NCBI GenBank assembly: GCA_049324535.1
Contig: JBMOOG010000009.1
Coordinates: 62,001-126,000 of the forward strand
DNA: 64,000 nucleotides
Source of the DNA: JBMOOG01 sp049324535
GTDB lineage: Bacteria > Pseudomonadota > Alphaproteobacteria > Rhodobacterales > Rhodobacteraceae
Direction of reading: 5' to 3'
Every line of letters starts with the position of its first letter. Position 1 is the first letter of the stretch. The notes below the pieces were generated by a model, which worked only from the letters and a program-made list of their open reading frames with translations, was not told the DNA's origin and did not search any database. This document shows positions 41,636 to 49,952 of this stretch, in pieces. Both the position numbers and the translations under genes were made by a program.

Positions 41636-42886
41636 ATGCGGGCCTGGGTCCTGCACCCGGACCTGCGCACCGCCGACGCGCGCCGCGCCCCGGAGCTCGC
41701 GCTGGAAGAGGCGGTGGCCCTTGCCGCCGCGCTGCCCGGGATCGTGGTCGTCGGGCAGGAGGTCGTGCGGCTGCCGCAGGTGCGGGCCGGTACGCTTCTG
41801 GGGTCGGGCAAGGTGGCCGAACTGAAGGCGCGATTCGCCGCCGAGCGGGTCGGGCTGGTGCTGGTGGACGGGCCGGTGAGCCCGGTCCAGCAGCGCAACC
41901 TCGAAAAGGAATGGGGGGTCAAGCTCCTCGACCGGACCGGGCTCATCCTCGAGATCTTCGCCGACCGGGCGCGGACGCGCGAGGGCGTGCTTCAGGTCGA
42001 ACTGGCCGCCCTGTCTTACCAGCGCACCCGGCTGGTGCGCGCCTGGACCCACCTGGAACGCCAGCGCGGCGGCTTCGGCTTTGTCGGCGGGCCCGGTGAG
42101 ACGCAGATCGAGGCCGACCGCCGCGCGATCGACGATCAGGTGGTGCGGCTCAAGCGCCAGCTGGCCAAGGTGGTCAAGACGCGGGAGCTGCACCGGGCCG
42201 CGCGGCGCAAGGTGCCGTTTCCGGTGGTGGCGCTGGTCGGCTACACCAACGCCGGCAAGTCCACGCTCTTCAACCGGATGACCGGTGCCGAGGTTCTGGC
42301 CAAGGACATGCTCTTCGCCACGCTCGACCCCACGATGCGCGGGCTGGTGCTTCCCTCCGGCCGCAAGGTGATCCTGTCGGACACGGTGGGCTTCATCTCG
42401 GACCTGCCGCCGCAGCTGGTCGCCGCCTTCCGGGCGACGCTGGAAGAGGTGCTCGAAGCTGATCTCATCCTGCATGTCCGCGACATCAGCCATCCCGAGA
42501 CCGAAGAGCAGGCCGAGGACGTGGGCGCGATCCTCGAAAGCCTCGGCGTCGATCCGCAGGTGCCGCTGATCGAGGTCTGGAACAAGATCGACCGTCTGTC
42601 GGGCGCGATGCGCGAGGCGTTGCTGGCGCGGGACGCCCGCACGCCGGGCGTGGTCGCGCTGAGCGCCGTCACCGGCGAGGGCGTGGACGCGCTTCTGGCC
42701 GCGATCGGCGCGGAACTCGACGAGCCGCGTAGCGAAGAGGAGCTGCTGCTGCCCTTCGCGGACGGACGCCGCCGGGCCTGGCTGCACGCGCAGGGCGTGG
42801 TGACGGGCGAAGTCGAGGAAGCGGACGGCTTCCGGCTGCACCTGCGCTGGACGGCGCGGCAGAGGGACGCCTTCGCCGCGCTCTAG
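41636..42886 (+). CDS. hflX: Ribosome-associated GTPase HflX
   Basis: This 416-residue GTPase splits or rescues 70S ribosomes under stress. The N-terminal HflX domain contains LLGSGKVAELKA and the glycine-rich QRGGFGFVGGPGETQIE linker. The G domain has G1 GYTNAGKST, G3 DTVGFISDLP and G4 NKID. The ATG at 41636 is the only usable start in frame after hfq. It is likely co-transcribed with hfq. Confidence 0.96.
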   Translation: MRAWVLHPDLRTADARRAPELALEEAVALAAALPGIVVVGQEVVRLPQVRAGTLLGSGKVAELKARFAAERVGLVLVDGPVSPVQQRNLEKEWGVKLLDRTGLILEIFADRARTREGVLQVELAALSYQRTRLVRAWTHLERQRGGFGFVGGPGETQIEADRRAIDDQVVRLKRQLAKVVKTRELHRAARRKVPFPVVALVGYTNAGKSTLFNRMTGAEVLAKDMLFATLDPTMRGLVLPSGRKVILSDTVGFISDLPPQLVAAFRATLEEVLEADLILHVRDISHPETEEQAEDVGAILESLGVDPQVPLIEVWNKIDRLSGAMREALLARDARTPGVVALSAVTGEGVDALLAAIGAELDEPRSEEELLLPFADGRRRAWLHAQGVVTGEVEEADGFRLHLRWTARQRDAFAAL

Positions 42887-42973
42887 GCGACGGGGCGTCG
42901 GCGCCCTGTTGTCGCAGCCCCTTGCCCGCCGCGGCGGCGCGCGTCAGGTAAGGGACGCGAGCGGGGCAGGCGA

Positions 42974-44635
42974 ATGGCGCGGCAGGACGATCCGGGCAGG
43001 GCAAGGCTGGCGGCGCTGGCGCAGGGCGCCGGCGGTGGTCCGGGCGCCTGGGCCGGCGTGGCCTCCGGCCTGATCTGGATCGGGCAGGCGGCGGCGGTGT
43101 CCGCGGCGGTGGGTGACCTCGCCGCGGACACGTCGCGGGTTCCGTGGGTCGGGATCGGGCTTTTCGTCCTTTTCGGCCTCGCGCGGGCGGGGCTCGACCT
43201 TCTGGCGCAGGCCTGGCTGGTGCGGGCGGCCGATCGCGCCGTTTCGGCGCTTCGGCGCGACCTCGTGGCGCTCGAGGCGGTCCGTTCCCCGCGCGACCCG
43301 ATGCGCCCGGCCGCGGGCGCGCTGGCGGCGCTTCTGGCCGAGAAGGCGGCGTTGGTCGGTGCCTACCTCGTGCGCTACCGGCCGGCCATGCTGCGGGTGC
43401 GGATCCTGCCGCTCGTGCTCCTCGCGGTGGCCTTTCCGCTGTCCTGGGCGGTGGCGGTGATCCTTCTGGTGTCCGGGCCTCTCATCCCTGTCTTCATGGC
43501 GCTGGTCGGGTGGGCCGCGCGCGAGGCCAGCGAGCGCCAGATGGCCGAGGTCGGCTCGCTCAACGCGATTCTCCTGGAACGGCTGCGGGCGCTGACCGAC
43601 ATCCGGCTTCTGGCCGCGCCCGACCGGGTGGTGTTGGGCTTTGCCCGGCAGGCCGAAGACCTGCGTCTGCGCACCATGGCCGTGCTGCGCATCGCCTTCC
43701 TGTCCTCGGCGGTGCTGGAGCTGTTCTCCGCGATCGGCGTGGCCCTGGTCGCGGTCTATGTGGGGTTCACGCTTCTGGGCGCGATCACCTTCGGGGCCTG
43801 GGGCGGCCTCGGCATCGCCGAGGGCGTCTTCCTGATCCTGCTGGCCCCCGCCTTCTTCGAGCCGCTGCGGGATCTGGCCGCGGCCTGGCACGACAAGGCG
43901 GCGGCCGAGGCCGTTACCACCGAGCTGGCGGCGCTCGAGGCCGGGCGCGGGCCGCGGATCGCCGGGGACGGCGGTGCGGCCCCGCGGCTCGAGGGCCCGG
44001 CCACGGTGGCGTTCCGGGGCGTCGCGGCCGATGCGGGCGGCCGGCGCATCGCCTTCCCCGACTTCGACCTGCCGGCGGGCGGCACGCTGGCGCTGACCGG
44101 GGCGAGCGGAGCGGGCAAGTCGACCGCGCTCGCCCTGATCGCGGGGCTCGAGACCCCGGCGGAGGGGGCGATCCGGGTGGCGGGGCAGCCGCTCGGCCCG
44201 GCGACGGCGGACGGCTGGCGGGCGCGGATCGGGTGGCTGCCGCAGGCACCGCATTTCCTGGCCGCCAGCCTGCGGCGCAACCTCGCGCCGGGGCCGGTCC
44301 CGGCCGCCGAGATGGCCGAGGCGCTGCGCCTGGCGCAGGCCGGCGGCGTGGTGGCGCGCCTGCCGCGCGGGCTCGACGCCCGGCTGGGTGAAAGCGGGGC
44401 CGGGGTCTCGGGCGGCGAGGCGCGGCGGCTGCTTTTGGCGCGGGCCGCGCTGGGCCGGCCGGATCTGATCCTGGCCGACGAGCCGACGGCCGACCTCGAC
44501 GACGAGACGGCCGAGGCGGTGGTCGAGGGGTTGCTGGCGCTTGTGGCCGGCGGCGCGGGCCTGATCGTGGCGACCCATGACGCAAGACTCGCGGCGCGCA
44601 TGGATCAGCGGATCGTCATCGGGGGGGCGGGCTGA
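42974..44635 (+). CDS. cydD: Cysteine/glutathione ABC exporter subunit CydD
   Basis: This 553-residue half-transporter has a six-helix membrane domain (about 30-300) and an ATPase domain with Walker A GASGAGKST, signature GVSGGEARRLLL and Walker B LILADEPTADL. CydDC exports thiols to the periplasm and is required to assemble bd oxidase. Upstream 87 bases are non-coding. The stop shares TGATG with the cydC start. Confidence 0.94.
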   Translation: MARQDDPGRARLAALAQGAGGGPGAWAGVASGLIWIGQAAAVSAAVGDLAADTSRVPWVGIGLFVLFGLARAGLDLLAQAWLVRAADRAVSALRRDLVALEAVRSPRDPMRPAAGALAALLAEKAALVGAYLVRYRPAMLRVRILPLVLLAVAFPLSWAVAVILLVSGPLIPVFMALVGWAAREASERQMAEVGSLNAILLERLRALTDIRLLAAPDRVVLGFARQAEDLRLRTMAVLRIAFLSSAVLELFSAIGVALVAVYVGFTLLGAITFGAWGGLGIAEGVFLILLAPAFFEPLRDLAAAWHDKAAAEAVTTELAALEAGRGPRIAGDGGAAPRLEGPATVAFRGVAADAGGRRIAFPDFDLPAGGTLALTGASGAGKSTALALIAGLETPAEGAIRVAGQPLGPATADGWRARIGWLPQAPHFLAASLRRNLAPGPVPAAEMAEALRLAQAGGVVARLPRGLDARLGESGAGVSGGEARRLLLARAALGRPDLILADEPTADLDDETAEAVVEGLLALVAGGAGLIVATHDARLAARMDQRIVIGGAG

Positions 44636-46290
44636 TGCGGGCGCTGGGGGCGATCCTTGCCCTGATCTGGCGGGCCGAGCGGCGGGCGCTGTCCTACGGG
44701 ATCGCGCTCTCGGCGGTGGTGCTGATGGCGGGCGCGGCGCTTCTGGGCCTGTCGGGCTGGTTCATCACCGCGACCGGGATCGCGGGCCTTCTGGGCATCG
44801 GCATCGATTTCGACGTGTTCCGCCCGTCCGCCGGGGTGCGGATGCTGGCTCTGGGCCGCACGGCGGCGCGCTACGGCGAGCGGCTGACCACCCATGACGC
44901 GGTGCTGCGGGCGCTGGCGGTGCTGCGCGGGGTGCTGCTGGCCCGTCTGCTGGCGCGGCCCTTCACCGCGCTTTCCCGGCTGCGGGGATCCGAGGCGCTG
45001 AACCGGCTGACCTCGGATGTCGATGCGCTGGACGGCGTGGCGCTGCGTCTGGCGATACCCCTGATCGCCGGGGCGATCACGCTGGCCGCGTCGCTGGCGG
45101 TGCTTAGCTGGCTGGTCGCCTGGCCGGTTGCGGCCTGGGCCACGGGGATGGTGGCGGCGGGGTCGGCCGGAGCCTTCGCCTGGCTCGCGCGAGCGGCGCG
45201 CCGGCCGTCGCGCCGGCAGGAGCGCGCGGCGCAGGCCCTGCGGATGCGCAGCATCGACCTGATGCGCGCCCAGCCCGACCTGGTGGTGACTGGCCGCCTG
45301 CACGCGCAGCGCGACGCGGTACTCATGGCCGAGGCGCGGCTGTCGCGGGCCAAGGCCGAGGCCGACCGTGCCGAGCGGCGCGCGGGGGCGGCGGTGACGG
45401 TTGCGGTGACGCTGGCGGCGGGCGGGGCGCTTGCCATCGGGTCGCTGCTGGCCGCCGCCGGCGCGATCGGGCCGGCGCAGGTCGCGCTTGGCTTCTTCGC
45501 CACCCTGGCGCTGGCCGAGACGACGGTGCCACTGCGCCGCGGCTTCGCCGAGCTTGGCCGGATGATCGACGCGGCGCGGCGGGTGGCGCCGCTCGCGGCG
45601 GAACCGCCCGCCGCCACCGCACCGGCCCACGCCCCGGCCCCCGTAGCGGGGGCGCCCGTGCTGGCGCTGGAGGGGCTGACCTTCCGGCCCGAGGGCGCCG
45701 AGGCGCCGATCGTCGCGGGCCTCGATCTGACCGTCGGCGCCGGCGAGGCCGTGGCGCTGACCGGGGCCAGCGGTGCGGGCAAGTCCACCGTCCTTGCGCT
45801 TGTGGCGGGGCTGATCCCGCCCACCGCCGGCGCGGTTCGGCTCTTCGGCCAGCCGCTTGCGCTCTGGCCCGAGGCGGAGCTGCGCGCGGCGGTCACGCTC
45901 CTGCCGCAGCGGTCCATCCTCATGCGCGGGTCCATCCGCGAGGCGCTCGACCTTGCCCGGCCGGGGCTGGACGACGCCGAGGCGCGGGCGGCGCTGGTGG
46001 CGGTGGCGCTGGACGCCGCGATCGACCGGATCGGCGGCCTTGCGGCGTCGCTCGGTGACGCCGGGTCGGGACTGTCGGGGGGCGAGGCGCGGCGGCTGGC
46101 GCTTGCGCGGGTGATCCTGCGCCGGCCGCGGCTTCTCCTTCTGGACGAGCCGACCGAGGGACTCGACGCGGAAACCGCACGGCGGGTACTCTCCGGGGTG
46201 CGGGCCTTCCTGCCCGAGGCGGCGATTCTCATCGCGTCGCACCGCGCGGCCGAACGGGCATTCTGCGACCGCCTGTGCTGGATCGGCTGA
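44635..46290 (+). CDS. cydC: Cysteine/glutathione ABC exporter subunit CydC
   Basis: This 551-residue partner of CydD has six helices in the first 310 residues, Walker A GASGAGKST, signature GLSGGEARRLAL and Walker B LLLLDEPTEGLD. The conserved early sequence ALLGLSGWFITATGIAG is typical of CydC. Translation is coupled to cydD (TGATG). A 146-base regulated gap separates it from cydA. Confidence 0.94.
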   Translation: MRALGAILALIWRAERRALSYGIALSAVVLMAGAALLGLSGWFITATGIAGLLGIGIDFDVFRPSAGVRMLALGRTAARYGERLTTHDAVLRALAVLRGVLLARLLARPFTALSRLRGSEALNRLTSDVDALDGVALRLAIPLIAGAITLAASLAVLSWLVAWPVAAWATGMVAAGSAGAFAWLARAARRPSRRQERAAQALRMRSIDLMRAQPDLVVTGRLHAQRDAVLMAEARLSRAKAEADRAERRAGAAVTVAVTLAAGGALAIGSLLAAAGAIGPAQVALGFFATLALAETTVPLRRGFAELGRMIDAARRVAPLAAEPPAATAPAHAPAPVAGAPVLALEGLTFRPEGAEAPIVAGLDLTVGAGEAVALTGASGAGKSTVLALVAGLIPPTAGAVRLFGQPLALWPEAELRAAVTLLPQRSILMRGSIREALDLARPGLDDAEARAALVAVALDAAIDRIGGLAASLGDAGSGLSGGEARRLALARVILRRPRLLLLDEPTEGLDAETARRVLSGVRAFLPEAAILIASHRAAERAFCDRLCWIG

Positions 46291-46340
46291 GACGCCGGCG
46301 GCGCACTGCGACACCATGACCGGCTGGAACCGCATCCGGT

Positions 46341-46354
46341 TTGATCCAGATCAA
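46341..46354 (+). promoter_or_regulatory. FNR/FnrL-type box upstream of cydABX
   Basis: TTGATCCAGATCAA is a perfect match to the TTGAT-N4-ATCAA consensus. The symmetric 8-mer ATGTACAT follows directly at 46355-46362. Two -10 candidates exist: TATATT at 46371-46376, and TATAAG at 46394-46399 preceded by TG one base upstream (extended -10). The second would centre the box about 58-61 bases upstream of transcription, near a class I activator position. Low oxygen should therefore induce cydABX. Confidence 0.85.
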
Positions 46355-46436
46355 ATGTACATTCACCAAATATATTAAAGAGCGTGCCAGTGTTATAAGA
46401 TACCACGCCCATAGGGCGCACCAACGGAGACGAAAG

Positions 46437-48041
46437 ATGGAGTTCGGCATCGTCGAGCTGTCACGCCTGCAATTCGCGATGACAGCGATGTATCATTTCC
46501 TCTTCGTGCCGCTCACGCTGGGTCTGTCGATCCTCGTGGCGATCATGGAGACGGTCTATGTGATGACCAACCGCCCGATCTGGCGGCAGATGACCAAGTT
46601 CTGGGGCACGCTGTTCGGGATCAACTTCGTGCTCGGGGTGGCCACCGGCATCACCATGGAATTCCAGTTCGGCATGAACTGGAGCTACTACAGCCACTAC
46701 GTGGGCGACATCTTCGGCGCGCCGCTCGCCATCGAGGGGCTGATGGCCTTCTTCCTCGAGGCGACCTTCGTCGGGCTCTTCTTCTTCGGCTGGGACAAGC
46801 TGTCCAAGGTGCAGCACATGGTGGTGGCCTGGCTGGTCGCCATCGGGTCGAACTTCTCGGCGCTGTGGATCCTGATCGCCAACGGCTGGATGCAGAACCC
46901 GGTGGGGTCCGCCTTCAACCCGGTGACGATGCGGATGGAGATGACCGACTTCTACGCGGTACTCTTCAACCCGGTCGCGCAGGCCAAGTTCGTGCACACC
47001 GTGTCGGCCGGCTACGTGACCGCCGCGGTCTTCGTGCTGGGCGTCTCGGCCTGGTACATGCTGAAGGGCCGGCACATCGAGCTTGCCCGCCGGTCGATCG
47101 CGGTCGCCGCCTCGTTCGGGCTGGCCTCGGCGCTGTCGGTCGTGGTGCTGGGCGACGAGTCGGGCTATGACGTGTCGCACAACCAGAAAATGAAGCTCGC
47201 CGCGATCGAGGGCATGTGGGAGACCCAGCCCGCGCCCGCGTCCTTCACCCTGATCGGTTTCCCCGACCAGGAGGCGCGCGAGACGCATTTCGCCATCCAC
47301 ATCCCGTGGGTGATGGGCCTGATCGGGACGCGGTCGCTGACCACCGAGATCCCGGGGATCGAGCAGCTGGTGGCCGAGGCGAAGGACCAGATCCGGTCCG
47401 GCATCCTCGCCTATGACGACCTGATGAAGATCCGCGAGGCCAAGGGCAACGTGCCGCCCGAGGTCAAGGCGAGCTTCGAGGAGAATTCCGCGAACCTCGG
47501 CTATGCATTCCTGCTCAAGCGCTACGTCGACGACCCGCGCCAGGCGACCGAGGAACAGATCGCCATGGCGGCCGAGGACACCGTGCCCACGGTCTGGCCG
47601 CTGTTCTGGGCGTTCCGGATCATGGTGGCGCTGGGCCTCAGCTTCATCGCGGTCATGGCCTATTTCTTCGTCGTCACCAACTGGAAGGGGATGCACTACC
47701 CGCGCTGGGCGCTGAAGGCGGCGGTCTGGATCATTCCGACGCCGTGGATCGCCGCCGAGATGGGCTGGTTCGTGGCCGAGTTCGGCCGTCAGCCCTGGAC
47801 GGTGGACGGGGTGCTGCCGACCGCGCTTTCGGTGTCGCACCTGTCGGTGGGCGATCTGGCGATCACGCTGGCGGGCTTCGTCACCTTCTACTCGATCCTC
47901 TTCGTCATCGAGATGGGCCTGATGCTGAAATACATTCGCAAGGGCCCGTTCATGGACGTGGACGCGACCGAGGACTGGCAGGACCGCCACAAGCGGCGGC
48001 TGACCTGCATCGACCAACCCGTGACCATGCCGGCGGAGTGA
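46437..48041 (+). CDS. cydA: Cytochrome bd ubiquinol oxidase subunit I, CydA
   Basis: This 534-residue subunit carries haems b558, b595 and d. His19 in MTAMYHFLFVPLTLG, GESGYD-like GDESGYDVSHNQKMKLAA at the start of the Q-loop and ETQPAPASFTLIGFPDQEA are seen. The loop is long and E. coli-like (L-type), not the short Q-loop of cyanide-insensitive CioA. A GGAGA site precedes the ATG at 46437. It lies downstream of the FNR box, with cydB six bases on. Confidence 0.96.
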   Translation: MEFGIVELSRLQFAMTAMYHFLFVPLTLGLSILVAIMETVYVMTNRPIWRQMTKFWGTLFGINFVLGVATGITMEFQFGMNWSYYSHYVGDIFGAPLAIEGLMAFFLEATFVGLFFFGWDKLSKVQHMVVAWLVAIGSNFSALWILIANGWMQNPVGSAFNPVTMRMEMTDFYAVLFNPVAQAKFVHTVSAGYVTAAVFVLGVSAWYMLKGRHIELARRSIAVAASFGLASALSVVVLGDESGYDVSHNQKMKLAAIEGMWETQPAPASFTLIGFPDQEARETHFAIHIPWVMGLIGTRSLTTEIPGIEQLVAEAKDQIRSGILAYDDLMKIREAKGNVPPEVKASFEENSANLGYAFLLKRYVDDPRQATEEQIAMAAEDTVPTVWPLFWAFRIMVALGLSFIAVMAYFFVVTNWKGMHYPRWALKAAVWIIPTPWIAAEMGWFVAEFGRQPWTVDGVLPTALSVSHLSVGDLAITLAGFVTFYSILFVIEMGLMLKYIRKGPFMDVDATEDWQDRHKRRLTCIDQPVTMPAE

Positions 48042-48047
48042 CAGGCC

Positions 48048-49214
48048 ATGATCCTCTCTGAACTTCTGAGCTTCGACACGCTGCGCGTGATCTGGTGGCT
48101 GCTTCTGGGCGTTCTGCTGATCGGGTTCGCGCTGACCGACGGCTTCGACATGGGGGTGGGCGCGCTTCTGCCCTTCGTCGGGCGCACCGATGCCGAACGG
48201 CGCGTGGCCATCAACACCGTCGGCCCGGTCTGGGAAGGCAACCAGGTCTGGTTCATCCTGGGGGGCGGTGCGATCTTTGCCGCCTGGCCGCCGCTCTACG
48301 CGGTCAGCTTCTCGGGCTTCTACCTCGCCATGTTCACGGTGCTTGCCGCGCTGATCCTGCGGCCGGTGGCGTTCAAGTACCGGTCCAAGCGCGACAGCGC
48401 CGCCTGGCGCAACGGCTGGGACTGGGCGCTCTTCATTGGCGGCGCGGTGCCGGCGCTGATCTTCGGGGTCGCGGTCGGCAACGTGCTTCAGGGCGTGCCC
48501 TTCCACCTGACCGAGGATCTGATGCCGATGTATGACGGCACCTTCTTCGGCAAGTTCATCGGCCTTCTGAACCCCTTCGCGCTGCTGGCGGGCGTGGTGT
48601 CGCTGACCATGCTGCTGATGCACGGCGCGGCCTGGCTCTCGCTCAAGGCCGAGGGGCGGGTGGCGGCCCGGGCGCGGGCGATCGGGTCGGTGGCCGGGAT
48701 CGTCGCGATCGCGGGCTATGCGTTGGCCGGCCTCTGGCTCGCCTTCGGCGGCATCGAGGGCTACCGGATCGTGGGCGCGGTGGTGACGGACGGCCCGTCG
48801 AACCCGCTCCTGTCCACGGTCGAGCGCACGCCGTCCTGGATGATGGCCTATGCCGAGCGGCCCTGGATCATCCTGGCGCCGGTCCTGGGCTTCATCGGCC
48901 TCGGGATGGCGGTGGCCGGCCTGCGCGCCGGGCGCGAGCTCTCGACGCTCGGCTGGTCGAAGATGGGCATCCTGGGGGTGATCTCGTCGGTCGGCCTGAC
49001 CATGTTCCCGTTCATCCTGCCTTCGTCGAAGATGCCCGACGCCTCGCTGACGGTCTGGGATGCCTCGTCCTCGCATCTCACCCTGTTCGTGATGCTGGTC
49101 GTCACCCTGATCTTCTTGCCGCTGATCCTGCTCTACACCGCCTGGGTGTACAAGGTGCTCTGGGGCAAGGTGACCGAGGCCGACGTGGCCGAACACAGCG
49201 ACAGCGTCTACTGA
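48048..49214 (+). CDS. cydB: Cytochrome bd ubiquinol oxidase subunit II, CydB
   Basis: This 388-residue membrane subunit has about eight to nine helices. ALTDGFDMGVGALLPF, VGPVWEGNQVWFILGGGA and HGAAWLSLKAEG are CydB signatures. It stabilises CydA. It is followed 12 bases later by cydX. Confidence 0.96.
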   Translation: MILSELLSFDTLRVIWWLLLGVLLIGFALTDGFDMGVGALLPFVGRTDAERRVAINTVGPVWEGNQVWFILGGGAIFAAWPPLYAVSFSGFYLAMFTVLAALILRPVAFKYRSKRDSAAWRNGWDWALFIGGAVPALIFGVAVGNVLQGVPFHLTEDLMPMYDGTFFGKFIGLLNPFALLAGVVSLTMLLMHGAAWLSLKAEGRVAARARAIGSVAGIVAIAGYALAGLWLAFGGIEGYRIVGAVVTDGPSNPLLSTVERTPSWMMAYAERPWIILAPVLGFIGLGMAVAGLRAGRELSTLGWSKMGILGVISSVGLTMFPFILPSSKMPDASLTVWDASSSHLTLFVMLVVTLIFLPLILLYTAWVYKVLWGKVTEADVAEHSDSVY

Positions 49215-49226
49215 GGAGACTGACAG

Positions 49227-49349
49227 ATGTGGTACTTTGCCTGGATGCTCGGCCTGCCGCTGGCGGCGATCCTCGCGGTCGTGAACGCGATGTGGCTCGA
49301 AATGGTCGATGACCGGATGATTGCGGGGGAAGAGCGCGACAACGCCTGA
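49227..49349 (+). CDS. cydX: Cytochrome bd accessory subunit CydX
   Basis: This 40-residue single-helix protein begins MWYFAWMLGLPLAA, and AMWLE after the helix is typical of CydX/YbgT. In E. coli CydX binds near the haems and is needed for full bd activity. A GAGGAG site lies eight bases upstream of the ATG. Its hydrophilic end (about 27-40) is short. A strong hairpin follows at 49399-49425. Confidence 0.93.
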   Translation: MWYFAWMLGLPLAAILAVVNAMWLEMVDDRMIAGEERDNA

Positions 49350-49398
49350 CCCCCTGACCGGCCGGGGATCCCGCGTCCCTTCGGACCCGGCGAGCGCA

Positions 49399-49425
49399 AG
49401 GCCCGGCCCCATCGGGGCCGGGCCT
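49399..49425. terminator. Hairpin terminator after cydX
   Basis: AGGCCCGGCCCC and GGGGCCGGGCCT form a perfect 12-base-pair stem with an ATC loop. It lies 49 bases after cydX and 20 bases after the convergent acetyltransferase gene, so it may stop transcription from both sides. No clear T-run follows. Confidence 0.75.
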
Positions 49426-49445
49426 CGTCGTGTCGGGGCGCGGCC

Positions 49446-49952
49446 CTACATCCAGTCGTCGCGCGCCAGCGCCAGATAGACCGAATCGCACCACTCGTCG
49501 CCCCATTGCAGGGTGCGGGGCGCGCGGCCCGTCTCTTCGAACCCGAGGACCGACAAAAGCGCGAGGCTGCGGCCGTTACGCGGGTCCACGTCGGCGGTCA
49601 GCCGGTCAAGGTCGGGGTGGGCGGCGAAGAGATGGGCGATGACGGCCGCCAGGGCCTCGCGCATCAGGCCCTGGCCCCAGAAGGCGGGGTGCAGGATGAA
49701 GCCGATCTCGGGCAGGCGCCAGGCGCCGGCCTTGCCGATCACGCGGCCGCCCATCGCGATCACGAAATCGTCCGCCTCGGGGCCGGCGTCGACCATCGAG
49801 TCGAGATAGGCCCGGGTCTCGTCCAGTGACCGGTGCGCCGGGCGCGACCAGTAGCGCATCGCCTCGGGCTCGGTCATCACCGCGTGCAGGTCGGCCAGAT
49901 CGCGGGCTTCGGCGCGGCGCAGGACCAGGCGATGGGTCAGGATGACGGTCAC
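49446..49952 (-). CDS. GNAT-family N-acetyltransferase (RimJ-like)
   Basis: This 168-residue GNAT-fold protein starts LTHRLVLRRAEARDLADLHAV, typical of the RimJ/RimL branch, and has the acetyl-CoA-binding segment FWGQGLMREALAAVIAH near residue 97. The later NGRSLALLSVLGFEE is also family-typical. The acceptor substrate is unknown. The start is a GTG at 49952 that overlaps the acylase stop codon (GTGA), so the two genes are coupled. Confidence 0.88.
   Translation of the reverse strand: MTVILTHRLVLRRAEARDLADLHAVMTEPEAMRYWSRPAHRSLDETRAYLDSMVDAGPEADDFVIAMGGRVIGKAGAWRLPEIGFILHPAFWGQGLMREALAAVIAHLFAAHPDLDRLTADVDPRNGRSLALLSVLGFEETGRAPRTLQWGDEWCDSVYLALARDDWM

Noticed and set aside
46461..49412. A 983-codon minus-strand open frame opposite cydABX
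   Set aside because: Its translation is charged and repetitive without any family likeness, while cydA, cydB and cydX on the other strand are unambiguous.
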